Below, piece after piece: positions 9,412-16,852 of a stretch of 36,506 nt of DNA. The stretch lies in assembly GCA_964367945.1 (NCBI GenBank), contig CAYIZZ010000009.1, positions 1-36,506 of the forward strand, given 5' to 3'. Under the pieces are notes generated by a model. The model was given only the letters and a program-made list of their open reading frames with translations. It did not search any database and was not told where the DNA came from. Within the stretch, counting starts at the first letter, position 1, and each line of letters starts with the position of its first letter. A program made the position numbers and the translations under genes. This stretch comes from JAAYCI01 sp964367945. GTDB taxonomy: Bacteria > Bacillota > Clostridia > Oscillospirales > Ruminococcaceae.

Positions 9412-10611
9412 TTAATGGTGGAACAAGCGTAATCCATTGCAAGCCATAACAATATCATATTTGTCACAAGTGGCTATTACTTGATCATCACGGATGGAAC
9501 CGCCAGGCTGAACAATGGCTGAAACACCACTGCGCCTTGCACGCTCGATGTTGTCACCAAACGGGAAGAAGGCATCACTGCCAAGGCATACTCCGCTTAC
9601 TTTTGCTAGCCATTCGGATTTTTCGTCAGATGTAAGTGGCTTTGGCTGCTGCGTAAAAGATTCTTGCCACACGGTATCTCCGATAACATCTTCGTATTCA
9701 TTACTGATGTAAACATCAATGGCATTGTCACGGTTTGCACGTGCAATACCGGCCTTGAATGGCAAGCTTAGCACCTTCGGATGTTGGCGGAGTTGCCAGA
9801 TATCGGCCTTACCACCTGCAAGCCTGGTGCAGTGGATACGGCTTTGTTGGCCGGCGCCCACACCTATTACTTGACCATCTTGCACATAGCATACGCTGTT
9901 GCTTTGGGTATATTTTAGGGTAATGAGAGCCAAAGTTAAATCACGTTTTTGATCTTCTGAAAGAGATTTGTTTTTTGTTACAATATTTGAAAATGTTTCG
10001 TCCGAAACGGTAAACTCGTTACGTTTTTGCATAAATGTTATGCCAAACACGTCTTTTTTCTCCATCTCAGCAGGCGTATAATTTGCGTCTATTTCCACAA
10101 CATTATATCCGCCTTTACGTTTTTTTGATAATATTTCCAAGGCTTCTTTGGTGTATCCGGGAGCTATGACACCATCAGACACTTCGGGAGAAATGATTTT
10201 TGCGGTTGTCTCATCACATATATCAGACAACGCAATGAAATCACCAAAGCTGCTCATACGGTCAGCACCGCGCGCTCTTGCATATGCGCACGCTAAAGAG
10301 GAAGCGTTTATGTCAGTTATATCTTCAACAAAGTATATTTTTTTAAGTGTATCGCTGAGAGGTAGACCCAAAGCTGCACCGGCAGGGCTAACGTGCTTAA
10401 ATGAGGCTGCTGCTGCAATACCTGTGCTTTCTTTCAGTTCTTTTACCAGCTGCCAGGCATTCAGCGCATCTAAAAAGTTGATATATCCGGGTTTTCCGTT
10501 TAAAACACGCACAGGCAATGTATCCTGCGAAGCATCTGATTGCATAAAAATGCAGGCAGGGGCCTGGTTTGGATTTGTACCGTATTTTAGTTCTAATGAT
10601 TTATTTGCCAC
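9412..10611 (-). CDS. purH: AICAR formyltransferase, stand-alone (PurH without the IMP cyclohydrolase domain)
   Basis: Formylates AICAR to FAICAR with 10-formyl-tetrahydrofolate, the ninth step of purine synthesis. At 399 residues it corresponds only to the transformylase half of bifunctional PurH (usually ~510-530 residues). The catalytic Lys-His pair is present in SFKHVSPAGAA, as are YTQSNSVCY and a C terminus NGLRLFHH resembling the usual GMRHFRH. The N-terminal MGS-like cyclohydrolase domain is absent; the gene immediately upstream encodes a different kind of IMP cyclohydrolase, so the two steps are split. The GTG start at 10611 has GGAGG seven bases before it. The stop is 13 bases after the preceding gene's stop-to-start gap, consistent with tight operon packing. 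Confidence 0.92.
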   Translation of the reverse strand: MANKSLELKYGTNPNQAPACIFMQSDASQDTLPVRVLNGKPGYINFLDALNAWQLVKELKESTGIAAAASFKHVSPAGAALGLPLSDTLKKIYFVEDITDINASSLACAYARARGADRMSSFGDFIALSDICDETTAKIISPEVSDGVIAPGYTKEALEILSKKRKGGYNVVEIDANYTPAEMEKKDVFGITFMQKRNEFTVSDETFSNIVTKNKSLSEDQKRDLTLALITLKYTQSNSVCYVQDGQVIGVGAGQQSRIHCTRLAGGKADIWQLRQHPKVLSLPFKAGIARANRDNAIDVYISNEYEDVIGDTVWQESFTQQPKPLTSDEKSEWLAKVSGVCLGSDAFFPFGDNIERARRSGVSAIVQPGGSIRDDQVIATCDKYDIVMACNGLRLFHH

Positions 10612-10624
10612 GATAAAACCTCCG

Positions 10625-11353
10625 TTATTTGCTGAGTGTTTTCACATATTTATTAATGATTCGGTCGTTTACTTTTTTTGTTTTAATGTCTATATAACGC
10701 ACAAAAAGACTGACTTTGTTTTCGCTGTCAAGGTTTTCCCATAATAGATTTGTGAACTCGTCAATATCATCAAGTGTATCAACAGACACGGGCTCACCTG
10801 AAAAGCTGGGGATAGGATCGCCGTCTTTATCGTATGTATGAATAAAATAACCCCTACCGGCTAAAGGCTGGGCATATTCGAAAAATATACGCACGCCACA
10901 ATCAGGATTGCCGCTGTCAGTTTTTAAAATTGACATATCAATAGAATAATCGTCGCTGCAAAGATTTAGCGCTGCCGAGATACGTGGGGTATAGTTTGGT
11001 GCATCCGGCTCAAATGTGCGTGTGCGAAGACTTTGCACAAAGTCTTCTCCGTTTGTGAAACCGTCATAAATAGTGTCGGTTTGATCGCCGTTTGTCACAA
11101 TGTGAATGTCGTTATATACACGAACAGGTGCATAAATAATCAGCGAAGGGTCTGATAGCTTTGCAGGATCGGCCGCTTCGGTGACTATACCGCCATTTGA
11201 TGGTGCAAAAATGCGATTACGACTGTTTTCGCTACGACCCATGATAAAATATGCCGCCACAGCATTTGTACCGTTTGGGGTAAGTCCCGCAACAATTCCA
11301 CGACCGGGATATGTGTTATTACTAAGTTTTTCAGCTAGGCTATAGTTTGCCAT
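10625..11353 (-). CDS. IMP cyclohydrolase of the PurO-like family
   Basis: Closes FAICAR to IMP, the last step of purine synthesis. The 242-residue protein is unrelated to the MGS-like domain of PurH. Its N terminus YPGRGIVAGLTPNG, then YFIMGRSENSRNRIF, APVRVYN, TNGDQTDTIYDG and PNYTPRIS match the IMP_cyclohyd family typified by archaeal PurO (family recognised from memory). It is placed between purN and the transformylase gene, exactly where this activity is needed, with a start 24 bases after purN ends and AGGAGACC five bases before the ATG. The neighbouring transformylase lacks its own cyclohydrolase domain, which supports the call strongly. Confidence 0.88.
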   Translation of the reverse strand: MANYSLAEKLSNNTYPGRGIVAGLTPNGTNAVAAYFIMGRSENSRNRIFAPSNGGIVTEAADPAKLSDPSLIIYAPVRVYNDIHIVTNGDQTDTIYDGFTNGEDFVQSLRTRTFEPDAPNYTPRISAALNLCSDDYSIDMSILKTDSGNPDCGVRIFFEYAQPLAGRGYFIHTYDKDGDPIPSFSGEPVSVDTLDDIDEFTNLLWENLDSENKVSLFVRYIDIKTKKVNDRIINKYVKTLSK

Positions 11354-11377
11354 TTTCAGGTCTCCTTTTATCGTGTG

Positions 11378-11989
11378 CTAGTCACTATTTTTTTCAGTAG
11401 TATATGTAGCACTTACCATGTGTAAAGCCTTTGGAAGTATTATCCATTCAGCTTCTTTCATAACACGTTCTTGTAAAGTGCTTGGTGTGTCATTATCGTT
11501 TATTTCTACTGCTTTTTGTAAGATGATTTGCCCACCATCCGGGATTTCATTTACAAAGTGTACAGTAGCGCCGGTTATTTTTACACCTTTTTCAAGTGCG
11601 GATTCATGCACTTTAAGTCCGTAGTATCCTTTTCCACAAAAGCTGGGAATAAGGCTGGGGTGAACATTTAGTATACGATCTGGAAATGCATCGATAATGT
11701 TTTGGCCTAAAATTGTCATAAACCCGGCCAAGACCACGATGTTAATGTCATGTTTTTTTAAAATAGATAACAATTCTTTATCAAATGCAGCACTACTATC
11801 ATAGTCTTTTCGAGGCACAGTTTCGGTCTTTATACCGGCATCTTTTGCACGCTGAAGGGCATATACATCTTTTTTACTGGAGACAACAAGACAAATGTCG
11901 GCGAATGGAATCTCGCCATGTGCCTTTGCGTCTATTAATGCCTGCAAGTTTGTGCCACCACCGCTGACAAGCACGGCTGTTTTTACCAT
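11378..11989 (-). CDS. purN: Phosphoribosylglycinamide formyltransferase (GAR transformylase)
   Basis: Transfers the formyl group of 10-formyl-tetrahydrofolate to GAR, step three of purine synthesis. The 203-residue protein has the N-terminal SGGGTNLQAL phosphate-binding loop, the catalytic Asn and His in ILNVHPSLIPSF, and the essential Asp in ATVHFVNEIPDGGQI. Length and order are those of typical PurN. Its start overlaps the end of purM by seven bases, so the two are translationally coupled. No insertions or odd features are seen. Confidence 0.95.
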   Translation of the reverse strand: MVKTAVLVSGGGTNLQALIDAKAHGEIPFADICLVVSSKKDVYALQRAKDAGIKTETVPRKDYDSSAAFDKELLSILKKHDINIVVLAGFMTILGQNIIDAFPDRILNVHPSLIPSFCGKGYYGLKVHESALEKGVKITGATVHFVNEIPDGGQIILQKAVEINDNDTPSTLQERVMKEAEWIILPKALHMVSATYTTEKNSD

Positions 11990-13044
11990 AGGTCCACCTT
12001 CTTTTCAGACCCTTGACCATTAACGATTTCACCAAGGATATATGCGCCATCTTCGCCGTTTTCCCGTAAGATAGACAAGGCTTTTTGAGCAGTTTCGGCC
12101 GAGGTGATGACAGTCATGCCTACACCCATGTTAAAGGTGTTGTACATGTCACGCTCGGGGATGCTGCCTTCCTTTTGGATGAGTTCAAATATCGGAAGCA
12201 CACGGACATCGCTTTTGCGAATTTTCGCAGTACAACCATCTTTTAATGAACGTGGGATATTTTCGTAAAACCCTCCACCGGTGATATGACACACGGCACG
12301 CACAGAAACACCGCTGTTTTCACATAGTAGTGCCTGCACAGGTTTTATGTAAATTTTAGTGGGAGTTAGCAAAGTATCGCCAAGGCTTTTTTCGCCAAGC
12401 AGTTCATATGTTTTGTTTAAATCGGCTTTTTCGACATCGAATATTTTACGTATTAGCGAAAAACCATTGGAATGTACACCACTTGAAGGCAAAGCAATAA
12501 TAACATCACCCTCGGTCATGGAGGTGTTGTCTATTATACGGCTTTTTTCCACCACGCCAACGGTAAAGCCGGCTAAGTCATACTCATCTTCGGGGTAAAA
12601 TCCAGGCATTTCAGCAGTTTCACCACCCACTAGAGCGGCGCCAGCCTGAACACAACCTTCTGCCACGCCTTTTACAATGTCGGCAATTTTTTCGGGATGG
12701 TTTTTACCACAAGCGATATAGTCTAAAAACACCAGCGGTTTTGCGCCACAAGCAAGCACGTCGTTTACGCACATCGCAACACAATCAATACCAACAGTGT
12801 CGTGCTTATCAAGCAAAAATGCCAGTTTCAGCTTTGTTCCTACACCGTCGGTGCCACTTACCAGCACAGGATGTGTAAGACCGCTCATATCAAGCTCGAA
12901 CATGCCGCCAAAACCGCCGATACCACCCAGCACTCCTTTTGTCATGGTGCGTGCAACGTGCTGCTTCATCAGCTCTACTGCTTCATATCCTGCAGTGATA
13001 TCAACCCCTGCGTTTTTATAACTTTCAGAATAGCTTTTTTCCAT
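11983..13044 (-). CDS. purM: Phosphoribosylformylglycinamidine cyclo-ligase (AIR synthetase)
   Basis: Uses ATP to close FGAM to AIR, step five of the pathway. The 353-residue protein shows SYKNAGVDITAGYEAV at the N terminus, the glycine-rich GGIGGFGGMFEL, VSGTDGVGTKLKLAF and CVNDVLACGAKPLVFLDY, all standard for PurM. The ATG at 13044 has AAGGAG five bases upstream. It is separated from purF by 130 bases that contain a hairpin resembling a weak terminator, unlike the tight spacing of the rest of the operon. Confidence 0.96.
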   Translation of the reverse strand: MEKSYSESYKNAGVDITAGYEAVELMKQHVARTMTKGVLGGIGGFGGMFELDMSGLTHPVLVSGTDGVGTKLKLAFLLDKHDTVGIDCVAMCVNDVLACGAKPLVFLDYIACGKNHPEKIADIVKGVAEGCVQAGAALVGGETAEMPGFYPEDEYDLAGFTVGVVEKSRIIDNTSMTEGDVIIALPSSGVHSNGFSLIRKIFDVEKADLNKTYELLGEKSLGDTLLTPTKIYIKPVQALLCENSGVSVRAVCHITGGGFYENIPRSLKDGCTAKIRKSDVRVLPIFELIQKEGSIPERDMYNTFNMGVGMTVITSAETAQKALSILRENGEDGAYILGEIVNGQGSEKKVDLW

Positions 13045-13110
13045 ACCTTCTCCTTGTAATGCGGTAGCTTACGCTAAAACAAAACCAATTTTACGAAAAT
13101 TTAAAGTTAT

Positions 13111-13136
13111 AAAACGCCGCCCATAAAGACGGCATT
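13111..13136 (-). terminator. Possible partial terminator between purF and purM
   Basis: Read on the minus strand, TGCCGTC, a five-base TTTAT loop and GGGCGGC form a 7-bp stem with G-U pairs, followed by GTTTTATAA. It lies in the 130-base gap between purF and purM. The T run is short, so it may only reduce read-through into the distal genes. Confidence 0.45.
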
Positions 13137-13174
13137 TTGGTTAGTACACAATGCTAAATAGCGATTTATCAATA

Positions 13175-14617
13175 TTATTTTTTTAAGCTTACTTTTGTTT
13201 CGAACTTATCTTTTTGGTGGTTTTTGGGTGGATCCACAGGATATTTGCCGGTGAAACAACCGTTGCAAATGCCACCACCGGCACCAACAGCAAGCTTGGG
13301 TAAATCTTCTACGTTTAAAAATGCAAGGCTATCAAGATTTAAAATATTTGTTATTTCTTCGATGGTATGTTTATATGCTATCAAGTTTTCACTAGAGTCT
13401 ATGTCGGTGCCAAAATAACATGGGTATAAAAATGGCGGACTTGATAGACGCATATGAACCTCGGTTGCACCGGCCTCACGCAATAACTTTATGATTTTTC
13501 GGCTGGTGGTTCCGCGAACAATAGAGTCGTCTATAAGCACAACACGCTTGCCGCTTACTGTACTTGAAATAGGATTAAGCTTTATTCGTACATCATTTTC
13601 ACGTTGGGCCTGATTTGGAGCGATAAATGTACGGCCTATATATTTGTTTTTCAAAAAGCCTATACCATAGGGGATACCGCTTTGCTTTGAAAAACCAAGT
13701 GCGGCATCAAGACCGGAATCAGGAACACCAATGACAACATCTGCTTGCACAGGATGCTCAAGCGCTAAAAAAGCACCTGCACGCTGACGGGCAGTGTGAA
13801 CGCAAGCGCCATTTATGACGGAGTCAGGCCTTGCAAAGTAGATGTATTCAAACACACAAAAACTCTCGGGTACTTTACCACAGTGAGTGTCGATACTTTT
13901 TACACCTTCATCACTTACAACCACTACTTCACCGGGTAGTATATCACGTATAAATTCTGCACCCATGGCATCAAGGGCACAGCTTTCGCTTGAAAACACT
14001 ATACTATCGCCATGTTTTCCCATACATAGCGGACGGAACCCATAAGGATCGCGCGCAGCAACAAGCTTTTTAGGTGACATCAAAACAAGGCAGTAAGAAC
14101 CTTTTAAGTCGTTCATTGCAGACACAACAGCGCTTTCAATGCTGGGTTGTGTCAAGCGATGCTTTGTGATGGTGTAGGCTATGGCTTCAGTATCGCTGGA
14201 GGTGTGGAAAATACCTCCACCAAGCTCCACTTCGTTACGTAGCTCGGCAGCATTGGTAAGGTTGCCATTGTGTGCCAAGGCCATGCTACCTTTGATATGG
14301 CGAATCAAAAGTGGCTGAGCATTTGCGCGTGTACGAGAGCCAGTGGTTGCATAACGACAGTGGCCTACACTGATTTGTCCCTTTGGCAAAGTAGCCATAA
14401 CATCTTTTGTAAACACTTCATTGACAAGCCCGGAATCACGATGGTTTGTGATAACTCCATCATCATTCAAGGCTATGCCACAGCTTTCTTGGCCGCGATG
14501 CTGAAGTGCGTAAAGGCCATAATAAGTTGAGGCCAAGATATCATCTATGTCACCACTTTTATTATAAATACCTAGCACACCACACTCTTCGTGCAGTTTA
14601 TCTGATGTATTTTTCAT
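13175..14617 (-). CDS. purF: Amidophosphoribosyltransferase (glutamine PRPP amidotransferase)
   Basis: First committed and feedback-controlled step: PRPP plus glutamine gives phosphoribosylamine. The 480-residue protein starts with an 11-residue propeptide ending EE before Cys12 of ECGVLGIYN; by analogy with the Bacillus enzyme the propeptide is cleaved so that Cys12 becomes the N-terminal nucleophile. The PRPP-binding motif VVLIDDSIVRGTTS is in the C-terminal half. Cysteines in SFCVFEY, YPCYFG and ICNGCF match the four [4Fe-4S] ligands of the oxygen-sensitive Bacillus type, in keeping with an anaerobe. ATG at 14617 has AAGGA seven bases before it. It lies 55 bases after purC. Confidence 0.96.
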   Translation of the reverse strand: MKNTSDKLHEECGVLGIYNKSGDIDDILASTYYGLYALQHRGQESCGIALNDDGVITNHRDSGLVNEVFTKDVMATLPKGQISVGHCRYATTGSRTRANAQPLLIRHIKGSMALAHNGNLTNAAELRNEVELGGGIFHTSSDTEAIAYTITKHRLTQPSIESAVVSAMNDLKGSYCLVLMSPKKLVAARDPYGFRPLCMGKHGDSIVFSSESCALDAMGAEFIRDILPGEVVVVSDEGVKSIDTHCGKVPESFCVFEYIYFARPDSVINGACVHTARQRAGAFLALEHPVQADVVIGVPDSGLDAALGFSKQSGIPYGIGFLKNKYIGRTFIAPNQAQRENDVRIKLNPISSTVSGKRVVLIDDSIVRGTTSRKIIKLLREAGATEVHMRLSSPPFLYPCYFGTDIDSSENLIAYKHTIEEITNILNLDSLAFLNVEDLPKLAVGAGGGICNGCFTGKYPVDPPKNHQKDKFETKVSLKK

Positions 14618-14672
14618 GAGAGTCCTTTTTTTAGTGTTATAAGTTTATTTTAATGGCAGCTAAGATGATGAT

Positions 14673-15383
14673 TTATTCGCCTAAAAGACGTTTCAGCACC
14701 TCGGCATAGGCTTCTTCTGCACCGCCAAGATCACGACGGAAAAGATCTTTATCAAGATGGGCTTTTGTTTTGCTGTCCCAAAAACGGCATGTGTCTGGGC
14801 TGATTTCATCGGCTAATACAATAGTACCATCAGCCAAACGACCATACTCAAGCTTGAAGTCTATAAGCTCTATGCCTGCATCTTTCAAAAATTCGCTCAT
14901 GTAGTCATTTATACGTAGAGAATAATCAGCAATCAACTCTAGCTCGGTCGGTGTAGCCAAATCAAGGGTAGCGATGTGATATTCGTTTATCATCGGATCG
15001 CCCAAGTCGTCGTCCTTATAGCAGTACTCAAGCACAGTCTTGTTTAAAACAGTGCCTTCTTCAAGGCCTAAACGCTTTGCAAGACTTCCTGCGGCCACAT
15101 TACGTACTATTACTTCCAGCGGCACAATATCCACTTTTTTAACAAGTGTTTCACGATCGCTTAGCTCTTTCACATAGTGGGTAGGGATACCTTTTTCGCT
15201 CAGCATTTGCATCATGCGGTTTGTCACACGGTTGTTTACAACACCCTTGCCACGAATGGTTCCTTTTTTTGCACCATTGCCTGCGGTGGCATCGTCTTTA
15301 TAATCTACCAAAACAATATCTTTATCATCGGTGGCATATACTTTTTTTGCTTTACCTTCATACAACATTTCGAGTTTTTCCAT
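14673..15383 (-). CDS. purC: SAICAR synthetase
   Basis: Couples CAIR and aspartate with ATP to form SAICAR. The 236-residue protein begins EMLYEGKAKKVYAT and has the motifs VPLEVIVRNVAAGS, IDFKLEYG and ADEISPDTCRFWD, the usual PurC signatures. The length is normal. ATG at 15383 is preceded by AAGGAG with 11 bases spacing. A 130-base AT-rich gap separates it from purE; a weak internal promoter there cannot be excluded, but no convincing pair of boxes was found. Confidence 0.96.
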   Translation of the reverse strand: MEKLEMLYEGKAKKVYATDDKDIVLVDYKDDATAGNGAKKGTIRGKGVVNNRVTNRMMQMLSEKGIPTHYVKELSDRETLVKKVDIVPLEVIVRNVAAGSLAKRLGLEEGTVLNKTVLEYCYKDDDLGDPMINEYHIATLDLATPTELELIADYSLRINDYMSEFLKDAGIELIDFKLEYGRLADGTIVLADEISPDTCRFWDSKTKAHLDKDLFRRDLGGAEEAYAEVLKRLLGE

Positions 15384-15513
15384 TTTGTATTATTCTCCTT
15401 TTTTTGAAACGATAACTTTGATAAGCTATTTTACATGGTTAATATTATTATACAATTTATATGGTTATAATACACTTGATGCGCAATTTGTATTTATACT
15501 TATAATAATTTCT

Positions 15514-16017
15514 TTACAAATCAGCAAGTTCTTTCTGTAAAGCGGCATCTTTTGCGGCAATTTGTGTGGCCATATCTTCTCTTGCTTGTAGGAGTAAAGC
15601 AGATATGCGTGCATCATGTATACCTAAAATTTGCGCAGCTAAGACAGCTGCGTTTTTTGCGCCACCTATAGCCACAGTAGCCACAGGGATGCCGCTGGGC
15701 ATTTGTACAGTAGAGAGCAATGCGTCAAGCCCATCAGCAGGGCCGCCTTTGCAAGGTATACCTATTACAGGAAGAACTGTGTTAGCTGCTACAGCGCCCG
15801 CTAAGTGTGCAGCCATACCAGCAGCGGCAATAATAACACCAAAACCGTTATCGGCGGCGCTTTTTGTGAAAGTGGAAGCAGCTTCAGGGGTACGGTGTGC
15901 ACTCATCACATGCACATCAAACGGAATAGACCATGCCTTCAGCTGTTGTGCTGCACCTTTAACGACAGGCCAATCACTGTCTGATCCCATTAATATGGCA
16001 ACTTTTTTTTGTTCCAT
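15514..16017 (-). CDS. purE: Phosphoribosylaminoimidazole carboxylase / CAIR mutase, PurE
   Basis: Makes CAIR from N5-CAIR (class I) or directly from AIR and CO2 (class II). The 167-residue protein carries MGSDSDWPVV, SAHRTPEA and AAAGMAAHLAG, then STVQMPSGIPVATVAI. The AAHL segment looks class I-like, yet no purK is adjacent, so either purK lies elsewhere or the protein works without it; motif reading cannot settle this. It is the first gene of the operon. The ATG at 16017 has AGGAGG seven bases upstream. Expression is probably controlled by the terminator in its leader at 16061-16099. Confidence 0.94.
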   Translation of the reverse strand: MEQKKVAILMGSDSDWPVVKGAAQQLKAWSIPFDVHVMSAHRTPEAASTFTKSAADNGFGVIIAAAGMAAHLAGAVAANTVLPVIGIPCKGGPADGLDALLSTVQMPSGIPVATVAIGGAKNAAVLAAQILGIHDARISALLLQAREDMATQIAAKDAALQKELADL

Positions 16018-16060
16018 TTGTTTTCCTCCTAATAATCAGTTGAATGTACTGTAATAGTTC

Positions 16061-16099
16061 CAAACAAAAACCGTATCACACCAAAACAGTGTAACACGG
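16061..16099 (-). terminator. Attenuator-type terminator in the purE leader
   Basis: On the minus strand an 11-bp stem (CCGTGTTACAC at 16099-16089 with GTGTGATACGG at 16081-16071, two G-U pairs) has a 7-base loop and is followed by TTTTTGTTTG. It lies between the operon promoter and the purE ribosome site, about 45 bases before the start codon. Full-length transcripts must therefore pass it, which points to premature-termination control. Confidence 0.8.
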
Positions 16100-16103
16100 C
16101 TAA

Positions 16104-16184
16104 TTATTCCACAAAAACATAAACAATTTGTATTGTAGTGAGTGCAGAGTATATGTTTGAAAATAGCTTATTAAAAGACGCCAA
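16104..16184 (-). CDS. Possible 26-codon leader peptide upstream of purE
   Basis: A short frame starts at TTG (16184), has GGAGG seven bases upstream, and ends with TAA only four bases before the attenuator stem. It would encode MASFNKLFSNIY followed by 14 mostly hydrophobic residues. A ribosome finishing at this stop would cover the 5' arm of the terminator and favour read-through. No run of a regulatory amino acid is seen, and the start is not ATG, so this may be chance. Confidence 0.3.
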   Translation of the reverse strand: MASFNKLFSNIYSALTTIQIVYVFVE

Positions 16185-16217
16185 ACTCAAACCTCCCTCT
16201 CAACATATAATACACCT

Positions 16218-16247
16218 ATAATACCGTATTTCAGCGTGCATTGGCAA
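16218..16247 (-). promoter_or_regulatory. Promoter of the purine operon
   Basis: On the minus strand TTGCCA (16247-16242) and TATTAT (16223-16218) are separated by 18 bases, each 5/6 matches to vegetative boxes. Transcription would start near 16211, giving a leader of about 190 bases that holds the possible leader ORF and the attenuator. The region 16018-16423 has no other gene. No purine, ZTP, THF or glycine riboswitch consensus was found in it. Confidence 0.7.
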
Positions 16248-16361
16248 TGTTTTTTCACTCTTTCGGAAAAAGCAACAAGTTTGTTTGCTGTAAAAGTATC
16301 ACTTTTCACCACATTGCGAGGCAAGGGAGATATATCGGTTCTTTATTGTTTTGGGTGTAAT

Positions 16362-16400
16362 AAAAAAGCAGCAACATATCAAAATTGATACATTGCTGCC
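16362..16400 (-). terminator. Terminator of the FecR-like gene
   Basis: On the minus strand GCAGCAA and TTGCTGC (16399-16368) form the base of a long hairpin with an inner ATCAA/TTGAT stem, followed by TTTTTTA. It ends the signalling cluster just after the FecR-like gene stop at 16424. Confidence 0.85.
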
Positions 16401-16423
16401 ATAAATAAAACTAAAATTTAGTA

Positions 16424-16852
16424 TTAATCGTCGTCATCATCATTGTCGTCATCGTCATCATTCGAAGGTGGAGTGGGTTCAGGCGTAGTTTCCGGAGTCG
16501 GTGCTGGTGCCGGTGCCGGTGCTGTTTGAGGTGGGGCAGTGTTGACAACGTTGTTGGTGTTGTTATTAAAATTTATGTTGTCATCATCGTCATCATCGCC
16601 GTCATCGCCGTCATCATCGTCATCATTGCTATTGTTATTATTGGTGGTGCCGCCTGATGGGGTGTTGTTTCCACCGGTAGTGCCTGATGGTGTATTGCTG
16701 TTGCCATCATCTTTGTTATTATTATCGTCGTCATCGTCATCGTCGTCATCAGCGCTGTTGCCATTATTGGTGGCATTACCTGCTGAGGTATTATTTCCGC
16801 CGGTAGTACCTGATGGTATGTTGGTATTGCTATCATCATCGTCATCAGACGC
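16424..16852. repeat. Low-complexity GAY/AAY tract coding for the FecR-like tail
   Basis: Runs of GTC/ATC triplets on the plus strand (GAC/GAT on the coding strand) alternate with two copies of a ~40-base unit coding for PSGTTGGNNT (around 16660-16695 and 16790-16825). Such triplet runs are prone to length change, so tail length may vary among strains. Confidence 0.8.

Noticed and set aside
9368..9442. Longer purD frame starting at 9442
   Set aside because: It would add 25 residues unlike any PurD and overlap the preceding gene; the ATG at 9367 gives the conserved N terminus and has a ribosome site.
16018..16211. Purine (guanine/adenine), ZTP, THF or glycine riboswitch in the purE leader
   Set aside because: None of the conserved core strings of these families could be found on the transcribed strand; only the terminator is clear.
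16260..16350. PurR PurBox upstream of the pur promoter (CCGAAA and CCGATA strings)
   Set aside because: Both have several mismatches to the AWWWCCGAACWWT consensus and do not form the usual tandem pair.
16424..16852. CRISPR-like or tandem DNA repeat array
   Set aside because: The regularity is triplet-based, lies within an open coding frame and has no unique spacers.
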